Part shown: in pieces, positions 1-6,788 of the stretch | Layout of the letters: the number at the start of each line of letters is the position of its first letter | How positions within the stretch are numbered: the first letter of the stretch is position 1 | From: a virus | Length of the DNA: 21,550 bases | Strand: one strand, 5' to 3' | IMG/VR virus record: IMGVR_UViG_3300022833_000052 | Location: 1-21,550 of that record | Position numbers and translations under genes: made by a program | Notes under the pieces: generated by a model | Told to the model about the DNA's origin: nothing | What the model saw: the letters and a program-made list of their open reading frames with translations, nothing else | The model's database searches: none

Positions 1-80
1 ATAAAGTGCAATACCTGATTTGCGGGATAAAAGTGCGAACCCGCCGCACGGGCCAATGCGCCAAACAAAGGAAAAACAAA
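1..80 (+). other. Leader upstream of the Sak4-like gene
   Basis: No gene is assigned here. An upstream + strand gene could end at the stop codons at 2-4 or 16-18. Two mutually exclusive short stems are possible: 33-37 with 45-49 (GTGCG/CGCAC) and 22-26 with 40-44 (GCGGG/CCCGC). A purine-rich Shine-Dalgarno (AAAGGA) lies at about 67-72, just ahead of the GTG at 81. The reading frame of the next gene stays open back to a GTG at 6, but those 25 residues are basic, low in hydrophobic content and preceded by no ribosome-binding site, so I treat them as untranslated. Confidence 0.35.
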
Positions 81-923
81 GTGAGTATCTTAGATCAGGC
101 AACAGTGCCGACATCGGGACCGCAAGTTATATCAATCTGCGGTGATGCGGGTACAGGCAAAAGCAGCCTTGCAGCATCATTTCCCAAGCCCATCTTTATT
201 CGAGCCGAGGATGGTGTAGCGCGTATCCCCGCATCATTTCGCCCAAGCGCGTTGCCGCTGATTGAAAATTCCGATCAGCTTTGGGAACAGATCATCGCAT
301 TATTGCGCGATGAACACGATTACAAAACGGTCGTTTTTGACACCGTGTCGGCACTTGATCGTATCTTTGTGCAAGACGTGCTTAAAAGCGATCCGAAGGC
401 AAAGGCGCTTAATTCTTGCCTTGGTGGTTATGGTGCAGGCTTTAACGCGCTGTCATCAATGCACCAGCGCGTCCGCAAGGCCGCAGAACACCTGCGCCAG
501 AAACGCGGAATGAATGTTGTCTTTATTGCCCACGCAGAAATCGGCAACGTGTCACCGCCGGATGGTGAAGATTATTCGCGCTATTCTTTGCGTATGACGC
601 ATCATAAGTCGCTGCCGCCATATATTGACGACGTTGACGCCGTTGGTTTCTTACGTCAGCAGATGGTCGTAAAAGGCGATGAAGGTGAACGCAAACGCGC
701 GATCAGCATGGACGGGCGCGAACTGGTTTGCCACTTGACAGCTAATAACGTGTCAAAGAACGCATATGGCATCACGCAGCCCGTGCCTGTCAAGTTGGGC
801 GTCAACCCTCTTGCCGCGTTTATTCCGACAGGCGATCCGCACTCCGGCTTTGCCGCGGCAGATCAAGACACAGCCGAAACCACAACCGAAACCGAAACAC
901 ACAACGAGGAAACAACACAATGA
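81..923 (+). CDS. RecA-like/Sak4-type phage ATPase (single-strand annealing or recombination partner)
   Basis: This 280-residue P-loop ATPase probably loads on or remodels single-stranded DNA during phage recombination and replication. A Walker A motif (GDAGTGKS) lies at residues 21-28 and a Walker B strand (TVVFDT, Asp87) at 83-88; an IAHAE segment further on resembles the sensor strand of the AAA_24/Sak4 group. The last 30 residues are rich in Thr, Glu and Asp and look disordered. I chose the GTG at 81 because AAAGGA lies 8 bases upstream and the Walker A then sits at the usual distance from the N terminus. The stop overlaps the next start as ATGA. The neighbours, an SSB-like protein and a YqaJ exonuclease, are the usual partners of Sak4. 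Family membership is inferred from motifs and context, not from a search. Confidence 0.8.
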   Translation: MSILDQATVPTSGPQVISICGDAGTGKSSLAASFPKPIFIRAEDGVARIPASFRPSALPLIENSDQLWEQIIALLRDEHDYKTVVFDTVSALDRIFVQDVLKSDPKAKALNSCLGGYGAGFNALSSMHQRVRKAAEHLRQKRGMNVVFIAHAEIGNVSPPDGEDYSRYSLRMTHHKSLPPYIDDVDAVGFLRQQMVVKGDEGERKRAISMDGRELVCHLTANNVSKNAYGITQPVPVKLGVNPLAAFIPTGDPHSGFAAADQDTAETTTETETHNEETTQ

Positions 924-1537
924 GTTTTTGGGATTTATCCGACGGTCAAACCGCAGCCGATACATCAAAAGAATACGAAATCCCCGGCGGATCAATGGAA
1001 CCAATTCCGAACAATTCGGACGTGTTGGCAATCATTGACCAAGCAAAATGGGCCAACAAAGACAAAGACGACAAAAACAGCCCCGCATATATCGAATTGC
1101 GGTGGTCTGTCATGGCCCCCGAAGCCGTTAAGGGCCGCAAGGTGTTCCATAAATTGTGGGTCACAGACTTTGATCCAAACGCCAAAGACGACACAAAGGC
1201 CAAGGCCAAGCGCGACAAGGCGCGTCGTATGCTTGCAGCCATTGACGCAAACGCGGGTGGCAACCTTACGCGCACCGGCGAACAGCCTACCGACGAAACA
1301 TTGACGCTGCATCTTTCTAACAAACCGATGGTGGTCAAATTAATGGTCTGGTCGATGAAAGGCAGCGACGGATCTGACATGGCGGGGAATTGGGTCAGCG
1401 CTGTTTCGCCGTCTGACAAGCCTTTGCAGATAAGCAACGAACCTTTGCCCAAGACAAGCCAAGCACCTGCAAGCGGCGGCGGCGGTGGCACATATGGCGG
1501 CGGATCGTCTGTTGCCGACGACCAAATTCCGTTTTAG
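920..1537 (+). CDS. SSB-like single-stranded DNA-binding protein (DUF669-type)
   Basis: This 205-residue protein probably coats single-stranded DNA. The N-terminal 150 residues have the strand-rich, charged look of the DUF669/OB-fold phage proteins that sit beside Sak4-like ATPases. Residues 160-195 form a Gly/Ser/Pro/Ala linker with a run of five glycines. The protein ends in DDQIPF (200-205), very close to the DDDIPF tip by which bacterial SSB recruits partner proteins. GAGGA at 906-910 precedes the ATG, which overlaps the stop of the ATPase gene. A stable hairpin follows the stop codon. The acidic tip is directly visible; single-strand binding is inferred from tip, linker and neighbours. 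I am fairly sure of the role and less sure of the family name. Confidence 0.8.
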   Translation: MSFWDLSDGQTAADTSKEYEIPGGSMEPIPNNSDVLAIIDQAKWANKDKDDKNSPAYIELRWSVMAPEAVKGRKVFHKLWVTDFDPNAKDDTKAKAKRDKARRMLAAIDANAGGNLTRTGEQPTDETLTLHLSNKPMVVKLMVWSMKGSDGSDMAGNWVSAVSPSDKPLQISNEPLPKTSQAPASGGGGGTYGGGSSVADDQIPF

Positions 1538-1552
1538 GTTTAACGCAACAAA

Positions 1553-1583
1553 ACCAGCGGCGCACAATCAACGCGCCGTTGGT
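1553..1583 (+). other. Stop-proximal RNA hairpin after the SSB-like gene
   Basis: An 11-bp stem, 1553-1563 with 1573-1583, closes a 9-base loop. One pair is G-U in the + strand RNA; in the opposite strand it would be A-C, so the fold belongs to the sense transcript. It begins 15 bases after the SSB-like stop and has no U-tract, so a canonical intrinsic terminator is unlikely. It may shield the 3' end or attenuate read-through. Confidence 0.6.
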
Positions 1584-1606
1584 CAACAGCAACATTGGAG
1601 AGTAAT

Positions 1607-1783
1607 ATGGGATATTTGGCACTTATAGACTTACTTGAGATTTATTTTTACCGAGGGGAGTTAAACCTTCACCATGAAGAAAGTGACGACGATTTTGAAA
1701 CATTTTTTGACTATTTGTCCAACCAAAGACTTAGGGAACTTTTGAAAGATGTAGAAATCCTTGATGGAATGGAAGCAAAATGA
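1607..1783 (+). CDS. Small acidic phage protein, function unknown
   Basis: This 58-residue protein is not recognised. It starts with a hydrophobic stretch (LALIDLLEIYFY), followed by an acidic middle (EESDDDFETFF) and a helical C terminus. Its acidity would fit a DNA-mimic or protein-binding role, but nothing shows that. The ATG at 1607 is chosen over the in-frame TTG at 1595 because GGAGAG at 1597-1602 is correctly spaced for it. The stop overlaps the start of the next tiny ORF as ATGA. It sits between the SSB-like and exonuclease genes, so it may belong to the recombination module. Confidence 0.65.
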   Translation: MGYLALIDLLEIYFYRGELNLHHEESDDDFETFFDYLSNQRLRELLKDVEILDGMEAK

Positions 1784-1848
1784 CACGCGAAGAAATGGAC
1801 ACAATCTTAAATGCAGCTTTTGCAAAAGTATTTGGGGACAAGTGGTGA
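1780..1848 (+). CDS. 22-residue mini-ORF coupled to its neighbours
   Basis: The ORF reads MTREEMDTILNAAFAKVFGDKW. It starts in an ATGA overlap with the previous gene and ends in a TGATG overlap with the exonuclease start. Purine-rich GGAATGGAAG lies just upstream. It could be a real micropeptide with one amphipathic helix, or a short reading frame that only keeps ribosomes moving into the exonuclease gene by translational coupling. No family is recognisable at this length. Confidence 0.5.
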   Translation: MTREEMDTILNAAFAKVFGDKW

Positions 1849-2705
1849 TGGAACAACGAACACCAGAATGGTTTGCGGCGCGGGCCGGGCGGATCACGGC
1901 AAGCGGGGCGGGTGCATTGCTTGGCCTGTCACCGCATACAAGCGAGGCGGACGGGTTTCGCAGCCTTGTTAGGTCAATGCACGGGATGCCGTCGGAATTT
2001 GTCGGCAACGTGGCCACGGAATATGGCACATTTCACGAAGCCGGTGCGCTTGTGGAATACTGCATGGAAACGGGGCGTGATGTTGAGGCGCTGGCATTTG
2101 CGCCGCGTGATGATTGGCTCGGCGCATCACCTGACGGGTTGATTGGAAGGGTCGGAATGGTTGAGATAAAATGCCCGTTTGGAAAGCGCAACGAAAACCC
2201 GCCTGCGTTCAAGTCAATAGAATATCAACCCCACTATTATGCGCAGATGCAAATTCAAATGTATTGTACCCTGCGCCTTTGGTGTGACTTCTACCAGTGG
2301 TCGCCACATGGCACGATGACAGAACGTGTTAAATGGGATGACGAATGGCTTTCTAAAAACCTCCCAAAACTTTTAGCCATTTGGAAACGCGCCAAGGTCG
2401 CCGATCCTGCTGACTTTGCGGGGCCAAAGCGTCAAGAGTATGACACGCCCGAAGCTGCCAAGCTGGTTGCGGAATATGACGAACTGTCTGAAGCAATCGA
2501 CAACGCCAGCGCACGCAAAAAAGACATTGTGGCCCGCATGGTTGAAATGTCCGGCAAGCGTGACGCGGTTATCGGCGGGCGCAATCTTACCCTTGTGAAG
2601 CGCAAGGGGTCTGTGTCGTATGCAAAAGCGATTGGCGTGTTGCTGCCCGATGCGGATCTTGAGAAATGGCGCGGCAAGGCAAGCGAAGGCTGGCAGCTAA
2701 AGTGA
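1848..2705 (+). CDS. YqaJ-family viral recombinase (5'-3' exonuclease)
   Basis: This 285-residue PD-(D/E)xK nuclease of the YqaJ/lambda-exonuclease superfamily would resect duplex ends so that the annealing proteins can act. It opens with EQRTPEWFAARAGRITAS, the typical family N terminus. HEAG (Glu64), GASPDGLIG (Asp96), VEIKCP (Glu106, Lys108) and the AQMQIQMY helix (Gln134) supply the catalytic core in the right order. Residues 200-235 are helical and charged, followed by a small C-terminal domain seen in many phage members. The frame is open upstream to 1761, but the ATG at 1848 is preceded by GGGG, is coupled to the mini-ORF, and gives the family N terminus. It acts with the Sak4-like ATPase and SSB-like protein. 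Confidence 0.9.
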   Translation: MEQRTPEWFAARAGRITASGAGALLGLSPHTSEADGFRSLVRSMHGMPSEFVGNVATEYGTFHEAGALVEYCMETGRDVEALAFAPRDDWLGASPDGLIGRVGMVEIKCPFGKRNENPPAFKSIEYQPHYYAQMQIQMYCTLRLWCDFYQWSPHGTMTERVKWDDEWLSKNLPKLLAIWKRAKVADPADFAGPKRQEYDTPEAAKLVAEYDELSEAIDNASARKKDIVARMVEMSGKRDAVIGGRNLTLVKRKGSVSYAKAIGVLLPDADLEKWRGKASEGWQLK

Positions 2706-2959
2706 CGCCGGAACAGGAGGGCCGCGCAAACGATGCTGCGAACAAGATCATCGCGGAATTGATTGCGGCGCAAACAGCGGATGAATGCGAAGCGGTGGCA
2801 GCACGACACGCCGCCGTTTTTGCCCGCTTGCAGGCGGTTCATCCTGTCCGGGCTTTGCACATTATAAATCTAGCGGGCCTGCGAAAGCGTGATTTTACGC
2901 GGGCCGCGCGGGACGCAACACAGCAACAAAGAAAACAGCAAGAGGATTTATTTCGATGA
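2702..2959 (+). CDS. Small helical phage protein, function unknown
   Basis: This 85-residue protein is not recognised. It is Ala/Arg/Glu-rich and predicted by eye to be almost all helix, with a Gln/Arg-rich C terminus. I take the GTG at 2702 because it makes a GTGA overlap with the exonuclease stop, the linkage used throughout this operon. An in-frame ATG at 2666 would add 12 residues, and its upstream Shine-Dalgarno is equally weak, so the start is uncertain. An AGAGGA near its 3' end serves the methyltransferase. It may assist the exonuclease, but only position suggests this. Confidence 0.6.
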   Translation: MTPEQEGRANDAANKIIAELIAAQTADECEAVAARHAAVFARLQAVHPVRALHIINLAGLRKRDFTRAARDATQQQRKQQEDLFR

Positions 2960-3648
2960 AAAACCCATGGCAGCGACACGTTAAGATTGGCGACTGCGAT
3001 TTGTATCTGGGTGATTGCCTTGAGGTAATGCCCGCGCTTGGGAAGGTCGACGCGGTTGTGACAGACCCGCCTTATGGGATGAGTTTTTGCAGCAACCACC
3101 GCATAGACAAACACAAGCCCATTGCAAACGACACGGGAGTTGAGCTGCTTCAGTGGGCTTGTGGGTTGCACTTTTCGCACTCGTCTTATGTATGGATGCG
3201 GTGGGATAACTTAAAAGACATTCCCGCGCCACGCAGCCTCATCACTTGGGTAAAGAACAATCATTCAATGGGAGATCTTGAACACGAACACGGAAGGAAA
3301 ACAGAGGTTTGTGCGTTTTACCGTGGGGCGGATCACTTCTTCCCGTCAGGAAGGCCGACCGATGTTGTCATGGGGTCACGAACTGGGAACAATTACCATC
3401 CCACTGAAAAGCCAGTTGATCTAATGCGAAACGTGATTGAGTGGACTTCGGGCTGCGTAGTGGACCCCTTTATGGGCAGCGGTACAACGCTTGTTGCCTG
3501 CGCCAAACTTGGCCGCAAGGGTATCGGCATTGAACTGGACCTGGACTATTTCGAGATTGCCTGCAGGCGCGTTCAGGCGGCATATGACCAGCCTGACCTG
3601 TTCGTCGCACCTCCAACGAAACCCACGCAAGACGGATTTGACCTATGA
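2956..3648 (+). CDS. DNA methyltransferase, DPPY type (probably N6-adenine)
   Basis: This 230-residue enzyme transfers a methyl group from S-adenosylmethionine to a DNA base. DPPY (37-40) is the catalytic motif IV and favours N6-adenine; N4-cytosine enzymes usually carry SPPY. HPTEKP lies at 148-153 and the AdoMet-binding DPFMGSGTT with GIELD at 170-195. Motif IV before motif I is the beta-class order, as in CcrM. The region between, 60-145, is short, so the target recognition part must be compact. No restriction endonuclease lies beside it, so it looks like an orphan enzyme that could protect phage DNA or time replication. The target site cannot be read from sequence alone. It overlaps both neighbours as ATGA. 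Confidence 0.9.
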   Translation: MKNPWQRHVKIGDCDLYLGDCLEVMPALGKVDAVVTDPPYGMSFCSNHRIDKHKPIANDTGVELLQWACGLHFSHSSYVWMRWDNLKDIPAPRSLITWVKNNHSMGDLEHEHGRKTEVCAFYRGADHFFPSGRPTDVVMGSRTGNNYHPTEKPVDLMRNVIEWTSGCVVDPFMGSGTTLVACAKLGRKGIGIELDLDYFEIACRRVQAAYDQPDLFVAPPTKPTQDGFDL

Positions 3649-5450
3649 CCCTGCGGACATACCAACAGGACGCGCACGATGCGGCGTGGTTGCACATGCG
3701 GACCAGCGTTGACCCTTGCTTGATCGAGGCGGCAACAGGCGCGGGCAAAAGCCACGTCATCGCGGCGCTTGCGCAAACAATTCACGGCGCAACAGGCAAA
3801 AAGGTACTATGCCTTGCGCCGTCTGCCGAGTTGGTGACGCAAAACCGCCAGAAATACATGGCAAGCGGTCACAAGGCCAGCATGTTTAGCGCAAGTGCGG
3901 GCGCAAAAGACCTGCGACACAACGTGGTTTTCGGTTCGCCGTTGACCGTAAAAAACCGCATCAGCCGCTTTCAATCAGGCTATGCCGCAGTTGTTATTGA
4001 CGAAGCGCACGGGCTGACACCAACGATTAAAGGCATCATTGACGCAATGCGCGACGGCAACCCGATGCTGCGCGTGATTGGCCTGACAGCGACGCCCTAC
4101 CGCCTTGGCAGCGGTTACATCTTTCGCCAGTGGCCGGACGGCAAGGTCAACAGCGACGAAACAACGCGCGACCCATACTTTCCAATTCTAGTTGACCGGA
4201 TCACAGCGCCTGAACTGATTGACCTTGGTTTTCTAACAAAGCCCGTGCTGGGATCCGCAGGCACAGAAGGCTATGACACGGCCAGCCTGACAGCCAATGG
4301 GCAAGGCAAGTTCGACAGCCAAGCCGTTGATCGCGCATATCACGGACACGGGCGCAAGACGGCGGCAATCGTTGCAGATGTTGTCGCGCAATCTGCCAAC
4401 CGCAACGGCGTGATGTTTTTCGCCGCAACGGTCCAGCACGCAAACGAGGTCATGGCGTCGCTGCCGCCGGGCTTGTCTGCGCTTGTGACGGGAGAAACGC
4501 CAGCAAGTGAACGCAAGCGGATCTTGTCCGCGTTCAAATCGCGCACAACAAAATATCTGGTCAACGTGTCTGTGCTTACGGTCGGCTTTGATGCGCCGCA
4601 CGTTGATGTTATTGCAATCTTGCGCAAGACAGAAAGCGTCGGGCTGTTGCAACAGATCATCGGGCGCGGGCTGCGCTTGGACACAAACAAGCTGGATTGC
4701 TTGGTTTTGGATTACACGACAAACATTGAGGATCATTGCCCCGACGGTGATTTGTTTGCGCCAGAAATCAGGGCAGGAAAAGAGGCGGGCGAGGGCAAGG
4801 CGTCAGCCGATTGTCCGACCTGCGGTTATGAAAACAGGTTTTCGACCAACATTAAATATGTGGACTATGACAAAGACGTGGCGGGCTACTGTCTTGATCT
4901 GGACGGCAATCGGGTTATGACAGACTATGGTCCGCTGTCTGGTCATCATGGCCGCCGGTGCTTAAACCAAGAAAAGACGGGGCCGCTTGGCACGTATGAA
5001 CGATGCGAGTACCGATGGACAAGCAAGGAATGTGTGTTTTGTGAGGCCGCAAATGACATCGCCGCGCGTTATTGCTGCGAGTGCAAAGCCGAAATTGTTG
5101 ATCCTAACGAGAAATTGCAGATGGATTTCAAGCGCACCAAGCGCACCCCGACTGAAATGCAAACAGATGAAATCGTGTCGATGGTTTCGCGTGAGGGCAT
5201 TTCGCAAAAAGGCAACAAAACAGTGCGCGTGGATTTTGTCACGCCTTGGCGGTCGTTCTCAATTTGGTTCAGCCCCGATAGCCATTACACAAAGCAGCAA
5301 AGCCAGTGGGTCGCATTTCAGAAAGCAACGCAAGGCGGCGACCCCAAGACGATCACTTACCGCAAAGACGCGACCAGCGGCTTTTATAATGTCTACGGCT
5401 ACGACAGGCCGCACGATGTCGAGCCGGATCATGTAGAGGTGATGAAATGA
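3645..5450 (+). CDS. Superfamily 2 DEAH-type DNA helicase with Cys-rich C-terminal region
   Basis: This 601-residue ATP-dependent helicase is probably the phage replication or recombination helicase. Visible motifs: Walker A ATGAGKS (30-36), DEAH (119-122), TAT (148-150), the VLTVGFDAP motif V segment (about 310-317) and QQIIGRGLR motif VI (336-344). It fits the SSL2/RadD-like helicases found in many phages. The C-terminal 200 residues hold paired cysteines (390/393, 463/466, 477-480, plus 439 and 454), which suggests one or two zinc ribbons for DNA contact. The start is the ATGA overlap with the methyltransferase. The stop overlaps the VRR-NUC gene, so helicase and nuclease are translationally linked and may act together. 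Confidence 0.9.
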   Translation: MTLRTYQQDAHDAAWLHMRTSVDPCLIEAATGAGKSHVIAALAQTIHGATGKKVLCLAPSAELVTQNRQKYMASGHKASMFSASAGAKDLRHNVVFGSPLTVKNRISRFQSGYAAVVIDEAHGLTPTIKGIIDAMRDGNPMLRVIGLTATPYRLGSGYIFRQWPDGKVNSDETTRDPYFPILVDRITAPELIDLGFLTKPVLGSAGTEGYDTASLTANGQGKFDSQAVDRAYHGHGRKTAAIVADVVAQSANRNGVMFFAATVQHANEVMASLPPGLSALVTGETPASERKRILSAFKSRTTKYLVNVSVLTVGFDAPHVDVIAILRKTESVGLLQQIIGRGLRLDTNKLDCLVLDYTTNIEDHCPDGDLFAPEIRAGKEAGEGKASADCPTCGYENRFSTNIKYVDYDKDVAGYCLDLDGNRVMTDYGPLSGHHGRRCLNQEKTGPLGTYERCEYRWTSKECVFCEAANDIAARYCCECKAEIVDPNEKLQMDFKRTKRTPTEMQTDEIVSMVSREGISQKGNKTVRVDFVTPWRSFSIWFSPDSHYTKQQSQWVAFQKATQGGDPKTITYRKDATSGFYNVYGYDRPHDVEPDHVEVMK

Positions 5451-5866
5451 AACTAAATGACCTGCCGTTCCGTGTATATGGTGACACCGATTTTCGCAGT
5501 AAATGCGCAACGGAAAGCGTTGAACAGGTGACGTTCTTCAATCGCTTGCGCACGCAATACCCCGATAGCTGGGGGCTGCTTGCCGTCCACCCGCGCAACG
5601 AACAGCAATTACGCGGGGGGCAGTTTGGCGGCATGTCAAAACAGAAAGCCGAAGGCATGTCCCCCGGCGCGTCTGACATTATTTTGCCCGGACGTGTGAC
5701 GTTTGTTTGTGAATTAAAGCGCCGTGACCGCACAAAAAGCACGTGGCAGCCGGGACAGGTCGCATATCTAACAGCAGCGCATCAGGCGGGCGCGTTTGCC
5801 TGTGTGGCGCTGGGCTGCGATGCTGCGTGGCAAGCGTTCAACGATTGGCTTGCCGCGCAAGGTTAG
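5447..5866 (+). CDS. VRR-NUC domain nuclease
   Basis: This 139-residue protein is a stand-alone VRR-NUC (PD-(D/E)xK) nuclease. Expected residues are present: Glu26-Gln27 in the first helix, GASDIIL with Asp77, CELK with Glu89 and Lys91, and Gln101 in the following QPGQ. Small phage VRR-NUC proteins are thought to cut branched DNA, often encoded next to an SF2 helicase, as here. Its ATG overlaps the helicase stop (ATGA). Its TAG stop (5864-5866) overlaps the stop codon of a convergent gene on the other strand, so it is the last gene of the left operon and has no terminator of its own. Confidence 0.88.
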   Translation: MKLNDLPFRVYGDTDFRSKCATESVEQVTFFNRLRTQYPDSWGLLAVHPRNEQQLRGGQFGGMSKQKAEGMSPGASDIILPGRVTFVCELKRRDRTKSTWQPGQVAYLTAAHQAGAFACVALGCDAAWQAFNDWLAAQG

Positions 5867-6033
5867 GCAGCCGCCTTGGGTGCAAAGCTGGCCGCGCCGC
5901 ACGCTCGACAGTAATGGCCGCCAAAGATTGACGGTTCCCATTCATGGCCCATTGCGGCGCAGTGCCTTTCAAATCCTGCGATTAACTTTCGGATGCGGTC
6001 TTTTGTTCCGTCTGGTGTTTCAAGTCTAGTCAT
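5863..6033 (-). CDS. Small His/Cys protein, possible zinc knuckle
   Basis: This 56-residue gene has a good GGGGAGAAAG ribosome-binding site. The protein is basic at the N terminus and contains a C-x5-H spacing (Cys25, His31 region) followed by HYCRACG (40-46), with the CxxC of a zinc knuckle. The function is unknown; a small DNA- or protein-binding role is possible. It is the last gene of a three-gene leftward cluster, and its TAA stop overlaps the stop of the VRR-NUC gene on the opposite strand. The reading was made directly from the reverse complement and is free of internal stops. Confidence 0.7.
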   Translation of the reverse strand: MTRLETPDGTKDRIRKLIAGFERHCAAMGHEWEPSIFGGHYCRACGAASFAPKAAA

Positions 6034-6048
6034 CGTCGCTTTCTCCCC

Positions 6049-6225
6049 TTACAAAATAAAATAGGATTTTGACAATTCGCCAAAGCTGCGAACAATCGAC
6101 GTATTATAGTAATGCTCGCCGCTAGTTGTTTCAAAGGTCAGCGCGGCCAACACGTCACCGTTGCTTTCGATTAGATCCTTAACCGCGTAGGCCAATTCGT
6201 CCGGTGTCATTTTAGGTTTTGTCAT
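6049..6225 (-). CDS. Small acidic phage protein, function unknown
   Basis: This 58-residue protein is not recognised. It begins MTKPKMTPDELAYAVKDLI, a likely helix, then a middle that may form strands (VLAALTFETTSG) and an aromatic end. The ATG is preceded by GGGAGAAAGCGAC, a leader nearly identical to the one before the next gene downstream. The first 14 bases overlap the end of the RHH gene. It lies in the middle of the three-gene leftward cluster and is probably expressed with it. Confidence 0.65.
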   Translation of the reverse strand: MTKPKMTPDELAYAVKDLIESNGDVLAALTFETTSGEHYYNTSIVRSFGELSKSYFIL

Positions 6226-6385
6226 TGTCGCTTTCTCCCTTTGAATAGTCTTTGATGATCAACATGCGCGTGTAGGTTGACGCGCCAACGCCCATAGCTG
6301 CAGCGGCGCGTTCCAGTTTTTCGCGGTCGTCGTCTGTCATAAGAACGTGCAACCGGTTTGTAAGTTTTTGTTTTGTGTTTTTCAT
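6212..6385 (-). CDS. Ribbon-helix-helix (Arc/CopG-like) regulator
   Basis: This 57-residue basic protein has the RHH plan: a short strand (NRLHVLMT, about 10-17), helix A (DDDREKLERAAAAMG, 18-32) and, after GVGASTY, helix B ending in MLIIKD. Such proteins dimerise, insert the paired strand into the major groove and repress promoters. The ATG at 6385 follows AAGGGG; the frame is open to 6490, but that extension would run through the promoter region and has no ribosome-binding site. It is the first gene of the leftward cluster and faces a divergent promoter, so it probably controls itself and the rightward cluster. It could also be a toxin-antitoxin antidote, but no toxin is apparent beside it. 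Confidence 0.72.
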   Translation of the reverse strand: MKNTKQKLTNRLHVLMTDDDREKLERAAAAMGVGASTYTRMLIIKDYSKGESDNDKT

Positions 6386-6390
6386 ATGCC

Positions 6391-6474
6391 CCTTATACAG
6401 CAACGCCAATTCTGCGCAACATATATTACGCACATAAAAGGTGTTGACAGTGCGGGGTTGTTGCTGGATAAAGG
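6391..6474. promoter_or_regulatory. Inverted repeat in the divergent control region, candidate RHH operator
   Basis: The left arm at 6391-6404 (CCTTATACAGCAAC) is the near-perfect reverse complement of the right arm at 6460-6474 (GTTGCTGGATAAAGG): one mismatch and one extra base. The right arm covers the -10 box of the rightward promoter and the left arm covers the ribosome-binding region of the RHH gene. This placement fits binding sites for the adjacent RHH protein. Binding is inference. Confidence 0.45.
6444..6472 (+). promoter_or_regulatory. Sigma70-type promoter for the rightward accessory cluster
   Basis: A perfect TTGACA (6444-6449) is followed 17 bases later by GATAAA (6467-6472), which matches TATAAT at four of six positions. 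The predicted start near 6479 lies about 25 bases upstream of the ATG at 6504, leaving room for AGGGAA. No comparably good promoter is visible for the leftward gene: the minus strand has TAATAT (6428-6423) without a good -35, and TTGCGC/TATAAG too close to its start codon. Confidence 0.75.
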
Positions 6475-6503
6475 GGATAGAAGCAAACAAGGGAACAAAA
6501 ACA

Positions 6504-6788
6504 ATGACACATAAAACCTATTTAGAACGCGCAAAGGCAATGCAGCCCGCGCTGCCAGCCGATGACATCGCGCACATTGAACAGCACGGCAACAACCCGG
6601 ACGTGACAATGCAACAATATGGCCGTGTTGCAAACATCTACGCCGCGATTGACCGTGCGCGACCAAAGCCACCCGCGCCAGCTTATGACCACGAAGCCGA
6701 GTTGCGCAAAGATATGGAATTTCGCCGCGATATGGTGGAGACTGGCAACGGCCTTTATGAACCGTTAAGTTGGGGGGTGTTAGTATGA
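6504..6788 (+). CDS. Small phage protein, function unknown (first gene of accessory cluster)
   Basis: This 94-residue protein is not recognised. It is helical and polar, with a Pro-rich linker near the middle (RPKPPAPAY) and a charged segment, EAELRKDMEFRRDM, that may form a short coiled coil. AGGGAA at about 6490-6495 precedes the ATG at 6504; upstream in-frame codons back to 6441 lie over the promoter and are discounted. As the first gene behind a strong promoter it is probably well expressed early in infection. Its stop overlaps the next start as ATGA. Confidence 0.7.
   Translation: MTHKTYLERAKAMQPALPADDIAHIEQHGNNPDVTMQQYGRVANIYAAIDRARPKPPAPAYDHEAELRKDMEFRRDMVETGNGLYEPLSWGVLV

Noticed and set aside
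1761-1847. 29-residue N-terminal extension of the exonuclease
   Set aside because: It overlaps the 22-codon ORF, has no family similarity and no ribosome-binding site; the ATG at 1848 gives the standard YqaJ start.
4233-4736. 167-codon - strand frame
   Set aside because: Lies inside the helicase gene in an opposing frame, with no support from spacing, start site or composition.
6385-6420. Leftward promoter TTGCGC-16-TATAAG for the RHH gene
   Set aside because: The -10 would overlap the ribosome-binding site and place the RNA start on the ATG, making the leader useless; TAATAT further upstream lacks a good -35.
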